This document shows positions 20,137-29,745 of a stretch of 64,000 nt of DNA, in pieces. Below the pieces are notes generated by a model. The model did no database searches. It was not told the DNA's origin and saw only the letters and a program-made list of their open reading frames with translations. The first letter of the stretch is position 1. The number at the start of each line of letters is the position of its first letter. The translations under genes and the position numbers were made by a program. The stretch is taken from positions 14,604,001-14,668,000 of the forward strand of contig JAEOAD010000040.1 of assembly GCA_036365145.1 (NCBI GenBank). Direction: 5' to 3'. This stretch comes from Orientallactaga sibirica (Eukaryota > Chordata > Mammalia > Rodentia > Dipodidae).

Positions 20137-20338
20137 TTTTAAAATATATTTATTTATTTGACAGAGAGAAAGAGGGTGGAGAGAGAGAATGGGGGAGCCA
20201 GGTCCTGCAGCCACCACAAATGAACTCCAGATGCATGTGCCACCTTATACATCTGGCTTATGTGGGTCCTAGGGAATCGAACCTGGGTCCTTTGGCTTTT
20301 CAGGTGAATGCCAGAACCACTAAACTATCTCTCTAGCT
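20137..20338 (-). mobile_element. DIP SINE
   Basis: Inverted; tail (TTTA)n, GA-rich stretch, core, head CTAAACTATCTCTCTAGCTC. Confidence 0.82.
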
Positions 20339-20361
20339 CATGGTTTACATACTTCTGTCTT

Positions 20362-20400
20362 GTGTGTGTGCATGTGTGTGTGTGCATGTGCACATGGGTC

Positions 20401-20441
<41 letters not shown>
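20362..20441 (+). repeat. (TG)n microsatellite
   Basis: Interrupted TGTGCATGTG at the left, pure (TG)n at about 20407-20439. Confidence 0.95.
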
Positions 20442-20500
20442 AAGGACCTTTTTACAAGGACTCTAATAGCCCAGGAAGTAATAGTTATAGTTGAGAAATG

Positions 20501-20640
20501 GGGCTGGTGTGGTGGCATGTGCCTGTAATCCCAACACTTGGCAAGTGGAGACAGTTCAAAGTCTCCTTAGCTACATGGTGAGGTCAAGACCTGCCTGTGC
20601 TATCTGAACCCCTGTCTCAAAATAAAATTAAAATTAAAAA
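20501..20640 (+). mobile_element. B1-related SINE, old
   Basis: GGGGCTGGTGTGGTGGCATG, CTGTAATCCCAACACTTGGC and CCTGTCTCAAAATAAAATTA. Confidence 0.65.
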
Positions 20641-20837
20641 CGTGACTGCATGAAATTAGCAAAGGGCAGAATGACTAGAGTGAAGGTCTAGTTGCAGAAT
20701 AGTAAAGTCTTTGTCAGCTACTCATCCAATGGGGATCACTATCCATAGGACAGAAGGGACTGGAAAATTAAAAAACAAAAGAATAGCCTGGTCAATGAAC
20801 CGGCAATGTTCACATAACAGTTTTCACAAAAAGAAAT

Positions 20838-20961
20838 ATAGGGGATGGGGAGATGGCTCCATGGGTAAGAACCCTTGTTGCCCAAGCGTGGGGACCTGAG
20901 TTGGGTCTCTAGCACCTGCTTTAAAATCTAGGTGTCATTCTCATTTTCTCTCTCTCTCCAA

Positions 20962-21000
<39 letters not shown>

Positions 21001-21010
21001 AATCTTTTTT
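20838..21010 (+). mobile_element. B2/B3-like SINE with (AAAT)n tail
   Basis: GATGGGGAGATGGCTCCATG head, GGGACCTGAGTTGGGTCTCT, then a short CT stretch and (AAAT)n at about 20959-21003. Confidence 0.65.
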
Positions 21011-21016
21011 TAAAAA

Positions 21017-21225
21017 AGGCTGGTGAGATGGCTTAGCAGTTAAGGCGTTTGCCTGCAAAGCCTTAGGACCCCAGTTCGATTCTCCAGGTCCCACGTAAGC
21101 CAGATGCACATGGTGGTGCATGTGTCTGGAGTTCATTTGCAGTGAGTGGCTGGTGGCCCTGGCACGCCCATTCTCACTCTCTCTGTCTCTAATATATAAA
21201 TAAAATAAATTTTTTTTTTAAATTC
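21017..21225 (+). mobile_element. DIP SINE
   Basis: AAGGCTGGTGAGATGGCTTA start directly behind the previous tail. Ends AATAAATTTTTTTTT. Confidence 0.85.
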
Positions 21226-21441
21226 CAGGTGTGCCTGGAACCTCAATGCTGATGGGGAGACAGGAGAATTCCTGAGGCTCCCTGAGCAACCACATGACCA
21301 AACAAATCAGCAAGCTGCAGGTTAAGTGAGAAGGCAGAAGAGTCATGAAGGAGGTACTAGGTACCCAATGTTCTCCTTAGCAGCCCCTGTCTTGCAACCC
21401 TGTCTCACCCAGCCAGAGTGGCTGTCAAAAAGAAAACAACT

Positions 21442-21665
21442 GAGGCCTGGAGAGATGGCTCAGCAGTTAAGGCACTTGCCTGCAAAGCCAAAGGACCCAG
21501 GTTCACTTCCCCAGGACCCCAAAAGTACAAGGTGGCACATGCATCTGGAGTTCGTTTGCAGTGGCTGGAGGCCCTAGGGCACCCATTCTCCCTCTCTCTC
21601 TCTCTCTCTCTCTCTACCTCTTTCTCTCAAATAAATAAATAAAAATAAAACTATTTAAACAAAAA
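21442..21665 (+). mobile_element. DIP SINE
   Basis: Core lacks a few bases (CCCCAAAAGTACAAGGTGG). (TC)n and AAATAAATAAA tail. Confidence 0.85.
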
Positions 21666-21679
21666 ACAAAACAAAGGAT

Positions 21680-22085
21680 ACGCACTGGCAAAGTCACAGG
21701 AGAAAAGGAACTCTTACACATTGTAATGTAAGCTAGTCTAGACACTATGGAAACTATGGAGGCTCCTTGGAAAATTAAAAATAGCACCTGAGCATAGTGG
21801 CGCACGCCTTTAATCCCAGCACTCGGGAGGCAGAGGTAGGAGGATCGCATGAATTTGAGGCACCCTGAGAATACATAATGAATTCCAGGACAGTCTGGAC
21901 TAGAGTGAAACCCTACCTTGAAAAACAAACAACAACAACAAAAAAAAAAAAATTAAAGATCCAGGTATATCAATCCTGGGTACATACCCAAAGGAATCAG
22001 TGTCAGCACACTGCAGATATAGGTGCACATCCACGTTTATGGGGCACTATTCACAATTGCTAAGAAATGGAATTGCACTACTACT
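21680..22085 (+). mobile_element. LINE-1 ORF2 C-terminal relic, interrupted by a B1
   Basis: Landmarks of the LINE-1 ORF2 3' region appear in order on both sides of the B1: CACTATGGAAACTATGGAGG, then GGGTACATACCCAAAGGAAT, CCACGTTTATGGGGCACTAT and CACAATTGCTAAGAAATGGA. Frames are broken; no reverse transcriptase domain is present in this 3' portion. Confidence 0.7.
21787..21953 (+). mobile_element. B1 SINE nested in LINE-1
   Basis: CTGAGCATAGTGGCGCACGC start, tail of (CAA)n and A(13), splitting the ORF2 relic. Confidence 0.88.
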
Positions 22086-22544
22086 GTCCCCACCCAAAAA
22101 AAAAAAAAAAAAGTAAGAGTAAATGGACTGAAAGGTTTTAGGGTAATTACAAGTGAATTATCTTGGCAAAAATAAACAATAGCCATTGGAAGAACAGATT
22201 GAACTATGGGGAGTTTCTCTTTAAGTCTCCCCATGCCAGCGGATCCTGCCATGCCAACCCCCATTGCACCATGAGAGCTCAGGAAATTGTTCTGGGTGGT
22301 TCTGGAGGTGTCCAGAATCCTCATCTGGGGAAGACTTACTTCTTGCTAACAGAGCCCTGAGGCTGAGCAGGACGTCATATAGTCACAGACAGGAAACTTG
22401 GAAATATATTTCCCTTCTACTACCTGTACTTTGCAAATTTCTTTTTTTTTTTAACTTTGCAAAGTTCTAAGGCGAATTTTTTGATTTATTGATAAAGGAA
22501 TATATAAAATGGATGTTTTAAAATGTGGGAGAGTTTAAGCCGAA
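22086..22544. other. Unannotated, possibly LINE-1 3' UTR
   Basis: Lies between the ORF2 relic and recognisable LINE-1 3' sequence. A 16-bp A run is at about 22097-22112. No distinct family seen. Confidence 0.4.
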
Positions 22545-23560
22545 GTATCTTCTGGAGGTGAATTGTGCCCAGAAGCCATAGATCATTATTAGAAAATTTT
22601 CAGTGCCAGGGGTGGGATACCTTCCAGAGAGTTCTTGGCCATGTAAACTCCTGAGGCCCCACAACAATACAGGCTATGGCCAAGGTTGCCTATCAGAGCC
22701 AGATGGTAAGACCTGATTGCGGAAGACTCCGCATACTTAGGCTGTAGTTCACTGACAAGTAAGTTGAACTGGAAGCCTGTTGGGAGAGAAAAGTTATCAA
22801 CAGTTTTGACCAGTGGATCCTACAAGCTTTGCAGGTGGACAGGCAGTCCATGTACACCAACTGGCACAATGGTGGCATGTCTGTTAAATGGGGGAAAACA
22901 ATTGCTCCCTGGTTAGACTTGAGGCTTGCTCTATGGGAACGAATTCCTGCCTGGTACTGCAAACCTAATCAAAAGCTTATGGCTTGGGAGTTCATAAACC
23001 CTATGGTGGCGAGATGGGGGGACTACTACTGTTACCTGGTTAAATGGATATGTTATGCCCACCAAATTGCCCTCTGTGGTAGTTCGAATAGATGTCCCCC
23101 GATATATTCAGTGTTTGATTAGTTTGTAGTTTGCATCTGCATCCACCTGGCTGGAGGCAATGTCACTGGGCGGATCTTAAGGTGTGGTGGTGGGTTTGGG
23201 ATTTCAATCTAAAGATATGCAAAGTGTGCCTAGCTGGAGTTCCAGAGGTGTGCTGTACTGTGTGGCTTTTGGGCTTGAGGCTTTTTCTCTCTGTGTTTGG
23301 TCCTGTGAAGACAGGCCAGCTTCTTCTGCCATTATGGAAGTTCCCCTGGATCTGTGAGCTTCAATAAATCCCTTCCTCCATGACTGTGCCTGGTCTGGAA
23401 GTTCATCTCAGCGAACCTGAAGCTGTCTGCTACAGCCTTGAACTACTCATGGTTTTGCTCATGTCTCGATACCCCTCTCACTATTGGTTAGAGAAGCTTC
23501 CCTTTTCAGAAGGCAGTGACTCAAAACTCCCAGGGTCATGTCTAAGCCTGGGTATTTGCT
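22545..23560 (+). mobile_element. LINE-1 3' end, split by an LTR
   Basis: Matches the LINE-1 3' end at 4345-5000 (ATTAGAAAATTTTCAGTGCC, GGGATACCTTCCAGAGAGTT) up to about 23071, then resumes after the LTR at about 23445 with CTCACTATTGGTTAGAGAAG. The 97-residue frame at 22829-23122 is part of this 3' UTR. Confidence 0.7.
23076..23442 (+). mobile_element. MaLR-type solo LTR nested in LINE-1
   Basis: TGTGGTAGTTCGAATAGATG start, CTTCAATAAATCCC polyadenylation-like signal, CTGTCTGCTACA end. GCCCT before and GCCTT after are a near-match 5-bp TSD. Confidence 0.7.
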
Positions 23561-23645
23561 TGATGTCGTAGGCTGAAAGGTTTCTTGCCTTTGTGATTAA
23601 ACCTCCTATTTGATCCCCACCTGGTGGAGGCTTTGTGGGGTGTAT

Positions 23646-23896
23646 TTTATTATTTTTATTTTTATTTTTAAATTTATTTATTTATTTTAAATTTATTTTT
23701 GAGAGAGACACAGAGAGAGATAGACAGAGAGGGAAAGGGAGACAGAGGCCCCCTCCCACTCAGCTGCTGCGAACGAAATGCAGATGCCTTGTGGTGTGAT
23801 TAACCCTCCTCATTTGCATCCCGTGGGACCTGAGATTGGAAGGCGTTTTAGGCTTAGCAGGCAGGTGCTTTAACCGCTAAGCCATCTCTCCAGCCC
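23646..23896 (-). mobile_element. DIP SINE
   Basis: Inverted; divergent core (CTGCTGCGAACGAAATGCAG), head GCCATCTCTCCAGCCC. Confidence 0.8.
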
Positions 23897-24106
23897 TATT
23901 TTTATTTTTATCTATTTATTTAACAGAAAAAGAGGGGGAGAGAGAGAGAGAGAATGGGTGCACCAGGGCCTCCAGCCCTGCAAATGAACTCCAGATATGT
24001 GCACCCCCTTGTGTATCTGGCTAACATGGGTCCTGGGGAATCGATCCTTGGTCCTTTGGCTTTGCAGGCAAACATCTTAACTGCTAAGCCATCCCTCCAG
24101 GTTCTT
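23897..24106 (-). mobile_element. DIP SINE
   Basis: Second inverted copy abutting the first. The TATTTTTATTTTTAT motif occurs on the tail side of both, so one went into the same A/T-rich target. Confidence 0.82.
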
Positions 24107-24418
24107 GGGGTTTTAGAGTTCACCTTTTCTTGCCAGTGTTAGCAAGCTCATGCTCCTGTGCCCTCCCCGTTGCTATGGATATGTGACAGTTTGTGCCAGC
24201 TCTCTGAGAAGACATCACCCACCACACCCGGTCTTGATCCAAGTGTTTTCTCCCTGGTTGAAAATCCCCTTGATTCCTGATGACTCTGAGAAGATGATCC
24301 CAAGTCTGAGACCCCCTAGAAGCAAATCCACAGCCTTGAAAGGCTAGCCCGGGTGATCCATTGCTTCTCCAGAACCGAAGTCGCACAAAGCAGCAAGGCT
24401 GTTACTGTTCCTTCATGG

Positions 24419-24641
24419 ATTTTTGTTGTTGTTGTTTGTTTTTTTGTTGTTTTTTGTTTGCTTGTTTTTTTGTGTAGTTTTTTTGTTGTTGTTGTTTGGT
24501 TTTCAAGATAGGGTCTCACTGTAGCCCAGGCTGACCTGGAATTCACTATGTAGTCTCAGGGTGGCCTCGAACTCATAGCAGTCCTCTTACCTCTGCCTCC
24601 CCAGTGCTGGGATTAAAGGCGTGTGACACCACACCCAGCTG
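24419..24641 (-). mobile_element. B1 SINE with long TTG-rich tail
   Basis: Inverted; the tail side is an 80-bp (GTT)n/T-rich stretch (24419-24502), then a full body. Confidence 0.87.
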
Positions 24642-24935
24642 TTTTTTTTAAATATTTTTATTTATTTATTTGCAAACAGAGAGAGAGATCTATGGCCATA
24701 CCACCCTGAACACGCCCAATCTCATCTGACCTCAGAAGCTAAGCAGGATCAGGCCCGGTTAGTACTTGCATGGGGGAGAGAGAGAGAGAGATTGGGTGCT
24801 TCAGGGCCTCCAGCGACTGCAAATGAATGCCAGATGCATGTGCCATTGTGCATCTGGTTTTACGCAGATACTGGGGAATCAAACTTGGGTTGTTAGGTTT
24901 TGCAGCTTAGCCACGAAGCCATCTCTCCAGCCCCA
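24642..24935 (-). mobile_element. DIP SINE containing a 5S rRNA fragment
   Basis: Inverted SINE with tail (24650-24688), then 5S sequence, then the GA stretch, core and head GCCATCTCTCCAGCCCC. The 5S piece lies inside the GA/TC repeat of the SINE. Confidence 0.85.
24689..24776 (+). pseudogene. Partial 5S rRNA pseudogene
   Basis: About 88 bp matching the first three quarters of mammalian 5S rRNA: TCTATGGCCATACCACCCTG, CTGACCTCAGAAGCTAAGCA, GTTAGTACTTGCATGGG. It has several substitutions and lacks the last 30 or so bases. The internal promoter is damaged, so it is not expected to be a working gene. It is antisense relative to the host SINE. Confidence 0.92.
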
Positions 24936-25024
24936 TTCACAGGTAAACATACAACATCACTTGCGCCATTACTCGGTATCCTGAAAATGCCTTCTTTTCA
25001 ATACAACTCTAAAAAATAATCCAA

Positions 25025-25186
25025 GCCGGGCGTGGTGGCGCACGCCTTTAATCCCAGCACTCGGGAGGCAGAGGTAGGAGGATCGCCGAGAGTTCGAGGC
25101 CACCCTGAGACTACATAGTTAATTCCAGGTCAGCCTGGAGGACCAGAGTGAGACCCTACCTCTCAAAAATAAATAAATAAATAATA
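25025..25186 (+). mobile_element. B1 SINE, young-looking
   Basis: GCCGGGCGTGGTGGCGCACG, then GGATCGCCGAGAGTTCGAGG and TACATAGTTAATTCCAGG. It keeps CpG sites and nearly equals the copy at 63203. Confidence 0.92.
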
Positions 25187-25828
25187 ACCCAGATCCAAGA
25201 TTGTATGCCTAGGATGAATGCAGCCATGTAAACATATAGCTAGGGGAGGACAGTGACAGGCCAGAAACACACAAAGGAAGAATGGTTACACGACGAAGGG
25301 ATGGTTGGTTTTTCTTCTCATTTTTCAAAATGTTCTTTGATGGTGGGGTTACACTGCCTTACAATAAACAGGGGAGGAATGTAAATAAGTGGAGAGCAAA
25401 GATTAATGAGCATTTGTCTTCAGTAGGATACACATTGTACAACAGCCGAATCTCAGCACTGTCTTTTCATTTGATAATCCCCGAGGCTGACAATGAAATA
25501 TTCGAATGCCAAGAAACACAAAAGCAGCTCCATGCTATACTTGCGGGAGAGTTATGTGACTCTACTATCATTACTTAATTCATACAAAAAATGCCTTCAA
25601 TGAGTGGTTTTATCTTTATCTGATGATTCTTTCATTGAGTAGATTTCTCTAAATGTGTCTCGTGGTGACAAACCAGAGGGCTGCCATGTACCTAAGCATA
25701 TCCAAGCGCGCCATCACAGTGGCTTGAAACAGTAACAAAGGAATGATGAGGGCCATATATGCTCTGGACGCTTTGGAATACAGATGCAAAAAATTGGGGT
25801 AAATGTTCATAATTAATGTATCAGGAGG
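25187..25828. other. Unannotated sequence
   Basis: A plus frame of 98 residues (25282-25578) and a minus frame running into the GAAA repeat are present, neither recognisable. Confidence 0.5.
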
Positions 25829-25833
25829 CAAAA

Positions 25834-25881
<48 letters not shown>

Positions 25882-25886
25882 AAAGA
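25829..25886 (+). repeat. (GAAA)n microsatellite
   Basis: About 58 bp of GAAA units. The minus frame reading LSFF repeats across it is an artefact. Confidence 0.95.
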
Positions 25887-26054
25887 AAAAGAAAAACCTG
25901 GCTTAGTAAGAGATGTTTTAACTTGAATTTCGCATAATAAAGTGAGGTTAATGTAGGAGCAAAGGAACCATGTTTCATGCTTGGTTTCTGAGGGGTGAAC
26001 ATACAGCCTTTCATCTTCATCAGGCTTAGGAAAGGGGTGCAGCACGATGTGAAC

Positions 26055-26225
26055 CCAAATGGTAGTTTTTTACTCTGAAGATTCTTGGGGAACCTATAAG
26101 AAGAGAGGGAGGGGATATGATGGAGATTGGAGTTCTAAAGGGGTATGGGGGCAGGGGAGGGAAATATGCATTTTTTTTGTATGTAAGTATAGAAGTTGTC
26201 AATAAAAAATTTTTAAATAAATATC
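26055..26225 (+). mobile_element. LINE-1 3' end, strongly truncated
   Basis: GAGAGGGAGGGGATATGATG, GGAGTTCTAAAGGGGTATGG and the terminal GAAGTTGTCAATAAAAA. Only about 170 bp remains. Confidence 0.7.
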
Positions 26226-26993
26226 ACTCATTAAAAAAAAGAAGTGAATTCCAGCCTATTCTTGGATCCTCCCCTCTCTGAACACCCCTATAAAGACCAG
26301 AAATTACCACGATGCAGACAGTCCATCCCCACACTGTGATGATTGTTTCCAAGTTATTTGTGCGTGCACTTTTTTCCCCTCCTTTAAGATTCTTCAGAGT
26401 GAAATGAATAGCACGCAGGCTATCACCCTCATTTTATGGTTAACAAGACAAGGCACAAAGAGATGGAAGTGACTGGTTCAAGCATCGACCACTTGTAAGT
26501 GGCAGGATTAGTTAGGATCACACTAGGAAGGAGAGCACTTGCCTGTAAGGGAAAAATGAGCACTCTGACACGCTTGCGAGAGAGATCAAAAACACAAAAG
26601 CATGAAGATCATTTAAACCGCCCATAATCTCACATGTTACAGAGTCGTTTTAACACTGTGAAGTGACTTGATCTGGCTGCGGTCATGTTGCTTTGAATTT
26701 CCCTGAGCAAATGGAAGGGGTAGAAAGAGAATGCCCAGTCTCCCTCCCCAAGACGGCGGACCTCACATTTGTGCCTGGAATACTGTGTCTTCCCTTGGGG
26801 TTCAGGGGATAAACTGACCGTGTTCCCACTGTTCATTCTGTACCCTCTCCCAGCTCCTTCCACATACTTGAACACTCATTGTCTGATGAGCTCCCAACCC
26901 TGGTTTCCCTCACCCCATATCATTTCCATCAGTAGGCAAATACACTGTAATTTTCCTATTGTTGAATTTCTCAGAACAAAGAAACAAATAACA
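26226..26993. other. Mostly unannotated sequence
   Basis: Apart from a MIR relic, no family or gene recognised. Overlapping frames at 26630-26875 and 26769-27011 lack motifs. Confidence 0.5.
26425..26545 (-). mobile_element. MIR relic
   Basis: CCCTCATTTTATGGTTAACA, AGACAAGGCACAAAGAGATG and CTTGTAAGTGGCAGGATTAG follow the MIR reverse complement (CCCATTTTACAGATGAGGAA..., TAGTAAGTGGCAG...). Confidence 0.6.
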
Positions 26994-27195
26994 GCTGGGA
27001 ATGTAGTTTAGCAATACAGCTCTTTCCAACCTAACATACAGGGTCCTGGGTGGTGGCGCACACCTTTAATCCCAGGAGCAGAGGTGGGAGAATCGCCATG
27101 AGTTTGAGGCCACCCTGAGACTACAGAGTGAATTCCAGGTCAGCCTGAGCTAGAGTGAGACCTTACCTCGAAAAATCTAAAAATAAAAAAAAATT
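26994..27195 (+). mobile_element. B4-like or ID plus B1 composite
   Basis: A short ID-like head (AGCTGGGAATGTAGTTTAGC) runs into a fresh-looking B1 body (GGTGGTGGCGCACACCTTTA). It could be a B4 or an ID cut by a later B1. Confidence 0.6.
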
Positions 27196-27755
27196 TAAAA
27201 GTTTGTGGCTGTCATCTCTCTCTTCCAATACAGCCGCATTTCTCTGCTCCTCTTTATAGCAAACTGTTTTCAGAATTATCTAGTCTTCTTTGCCCCCCAT
27301 GGTGGCATCCCTGCCTTGTAATCCAACTGCCCTCCTTCAGGCCAATGACCTCTACCAGCCTGTGGTTCTCAGACCTTCCAGTTTGGATGAGGACTATGTC
27401 ACTAGCTTTCCCGAGCCCCTAGGCAAGGTCTAGGTCAGTCTGTCTGTCTGTCTGTCTATCTATCATCTTTTCCTCTCCCTTGGCTGGTGACAGAAGAAGG
27501 CAGCTGTGTTTATGAGAGAGGAAGTATGACGATGGAGTGGCGGGGAGGGAAAGAGGGACTCTGACAGGAAAGGAGAGGGAATGTTGGGGGACAGCTGGGG
27601 CCCAGGAGCAGCTGCCATGCCCCAGGCCTGCACACGCGCAGAGAAGGGTGCAAGGCCGCGACAGGAAAGCAGGATTTCAGATGGGGACTTTCTGGTTGGG
27701 ATGGTGGTCCTGTATGTTGGCCCACCTTTGCAGCTTCGTGCCTATCAAATCCATT
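27196..27755. other. Unannotated sequence with a short (TCTG)n
   Basis: (TCTG)n/(TCTA)n at about 27436-27468. Frames at 27510-27764 (minus) and 27537-27773 (plus) overlap and show no family. Confidence 0.5.
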
Positions 27756-27835
27756 ACACTGCAATGGCGCTAAGGGCTAATGTGATAGAAAACGTACACT
27801 GCAATGGCACTAAGGGCTGATGTGATAGAAAACGT
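27756..27835 (+). repeat. 40-bp tandem duplication
   Basis: ACACTGCAATGGC...GATAGAAAACGT occurs at 27756-27795 and 27796-27835 with two mismatches. Confidence 0.92.
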
Positions 27836-27839
27836 TGCA

Positions 27840-27965
27840 GGTGAGGTAGGAAGAACACTTTAGAGCCAGACAGACCGGAACTGGAAATAGGGCCCCACTG
27901 CTCATCTGCTGTGTGACCTCAGACAGTCCTGGTCATCTTCCCACTTCTAGCCTCTCCTTTCTCAC
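27840..27965 (+). mobile_element. MIR relic
   Basis: ACACTTTAGAGCCAGACAGA, CTGGAAATAGGGCCCCACTG and CTGCTGTGTGACCTCAGACA closely follow the MIR core. Confidence 0.7.
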
Positions 27966-27982
27966 CATTAACCATAGCATAT

Positions 27983-28190
27983 GAGCTGGAGGAATGGCTT
28001 AGCGGTTAAGGCATTTGCCTGCAAAGCCAAAGGACCCAGGTTCGATTCCCCAGGACCCATGTAAGCCAGATGCACAAGGGGGCACATGGAGTTCATTTGG
28101 GGGCCCTGACACACCCATTCTCTCTCTGTCTCTCTCCCTCTCTCTTTCTCTCCCTCTTTCTCTGTCAATAAATAAATAAGAAAATATTTT
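27983..28190 (+). mobile_element. DIP SINE
   Basis: Core shortened (GGGGGCACATGGAGTTC). ACCATAGCAT / ATCATAGCAT on either side is the TSD. Confidence 0.85.
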
Positions 28191-28350
28191 TAAAGCAATC
28201 ATAGCATAGCATTAGAATAAAGTGATATGTATAAGTGCATATTGATAGATACTCACATGTATCTCTGGAACTGATATTTATCTGGTGTGTGGGTAACTGA
28301 CATCATACTACCTGGCCTACCATGTGTTTCAACTTTTGACTTTTGGGCTT

Positions 28351-28566
28351 TCCTAAAAAAATATATTTTATTTATTTATATGAGAGAGAGAGAAAAAGAG
28401 AGGCAGATAGAGAGAATGGGCACACCAGGGCCTCCAGCCACTGCAAACAAACTGCAGATGCATGCATCACCTTGTGTATCTTGCTTGCATGGGTCCTGGG
28501 GAATCAAACCTGGGTCCTTTGGCTTTGCAGGCAAGTGCCTTAACAGCTAAGCCATCCCTCCAGCCC
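28351..28566 (-). mobile_element. DIP SINE with 12-bp TSD
   Basis: ACTTTTGGGCTT at 28339-28350 and 28567-28578 brackets the copy exactly. Confidence 0.9.
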
Positions 28567-28578
28567 ACTTTTGGGCTT

Positions 28579-29346
28579 CATCGCGTTGCTAGAGTGGATC
28601 ATGGAGCCGCACTGCTGTTCACTTTCAGCACAGTTGTCAAGAAATTTTTTGTTTTGAAATCGTCAACATTTTATTTACAAACAGGCTTTGTATGGGGTGA
28701 TTTTCCTCAGCCATAGGTGAATGCAAGAGCTCCAAGTACATTTCAAGTAGGTTAGTCTAAGTCGAAATGCCCCATCCCTGAGATGTACTAAAGGTATTCT
28801 TGACAACCATCTTCTGGTTTATGATGGAGTCGTTGGGATGTAACCCCATTGCAAACGGAGGCGCACCACATAGAAATCACCTGGAGATAGATTTTTAAAT
28901 TGCTATAAATAGACAGCAATTTATATTTGAAGATCGAGTTCTCAGCACATAACAGATACTCCACAAACGTTAGTCCATCGCACACGCATGCTTTCCCTTC
29001 TAATCACCCTCCTTCTTCCACACTTAAGAAGATAAGAACCAGCTGATTTAAATGAAAATCCACCAGCTCACGCTTCAAGCATCTGTCCTTTCAGGCCCTG
29101 GGAAGCCTCCTCTGGTGCCTAGAAGACAAAGCTGGCAGTGTGCAGCTTCCAGGCCACTCAGCTGGCATCCTGCAGATGCCCACAGATCTTTCATTCACAA
29201 AGCTGGAGCCCAAGTCTGGGCTGAGCAGCCGAGAAAGCTGAAAATAACGGGATCTTTCATGTCCTCAAACATTGAATATAATGCCTGTGCTTCTCAAAGT
29301 TTTAACTCTGCGAAGGCTACTCTTGACTTCATGGCAATAAATAGAT

Positions 29347-29381
<35 letters not shown>

Positions 29382-29586
29382 CATGTGAATTCGCTTAGAA
29401 AATAGAGAGATCCTCCTCAAGGTTTCAGCCATGGCTGTCCAAAATGGCCTTAGAGACTTTGTAATTTAGAAATGACACTACTTGGCAAGGCACGGGACAT
29501 GACACTTAGGAAGGCAGATGTTTTAAGACATACCTCCATTTCTGATCTTCTACTTGTCAGCAACCAGATCGCAAATGTCTTGTTGG
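28579..29586. other. Unannotated sequence with a T(31) run
   Basis: About 1 kb without a recognised family; a 31-bp T run at 29349-29379 may be the inverted tail of an unrecognised retrocopy. The 109-residue frame 29052-29381 ends in polyphenylalanine from the T run and is not a gene. Confidence 0.45.
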
Positions 29587-29745
29587 ACCTGGTGTGGCGG
29601 CACACACCTTTAATCCCAGCCCTCAAGAGGCTGAGGTGGAAGGATTGCCTTGAGTTTGAGGCCAGCCTGGGCTACAGAATGAGTTCCAGGTCAGCCTGGG
29701 CTACAATGAGATCCTGCCTCAACACCACCAAAGAGACAAGAGGAG
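29587..29745 (+). mobile_element. B1 SINE, older
   Basis: CCTGGTGTGGCGGCACACAC start, CAGCCTGGGCTACAGAATGA duplicated block, no long A tail. Confidence 0.75.

Larger units (their letters stand above)
23571..24190 (+). mobile_element. MaLR-like LTR split by two SINEs
   Basis: GTGATTAAACCTCCTATTTG and CACCTGGTGGAGGCTTTGTG before the SINEs, TCTTGCCAGTGTTAGCAAGC and CCCTCCCCGTTGCTATGG after them, align in order with the LTR at 15213-15547. Confidence 0.6.

Noticed and set aside
22829..23122. Tryptophan-rich 97-residue frame
   Set aside because: Lies in the LINE-1 3' UTR; the homologous stretches at 4705-5000 and 36074-36334 do not keep the frame.
25649..26045. 123-residue minus frame with hydrophobic ends
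   Set aside because: The middle is the (GAAA)n repeat read as LSFF; the hydrophobic part matches no receptor or transporter pattern I could name.
28860..28960. Possible old DNA-transposon or MIR-like piece (CATAGAAATCACCTGGAG)
   Set aside because: Only one short block resembles a known mammalian repeat; too little to assign a family.
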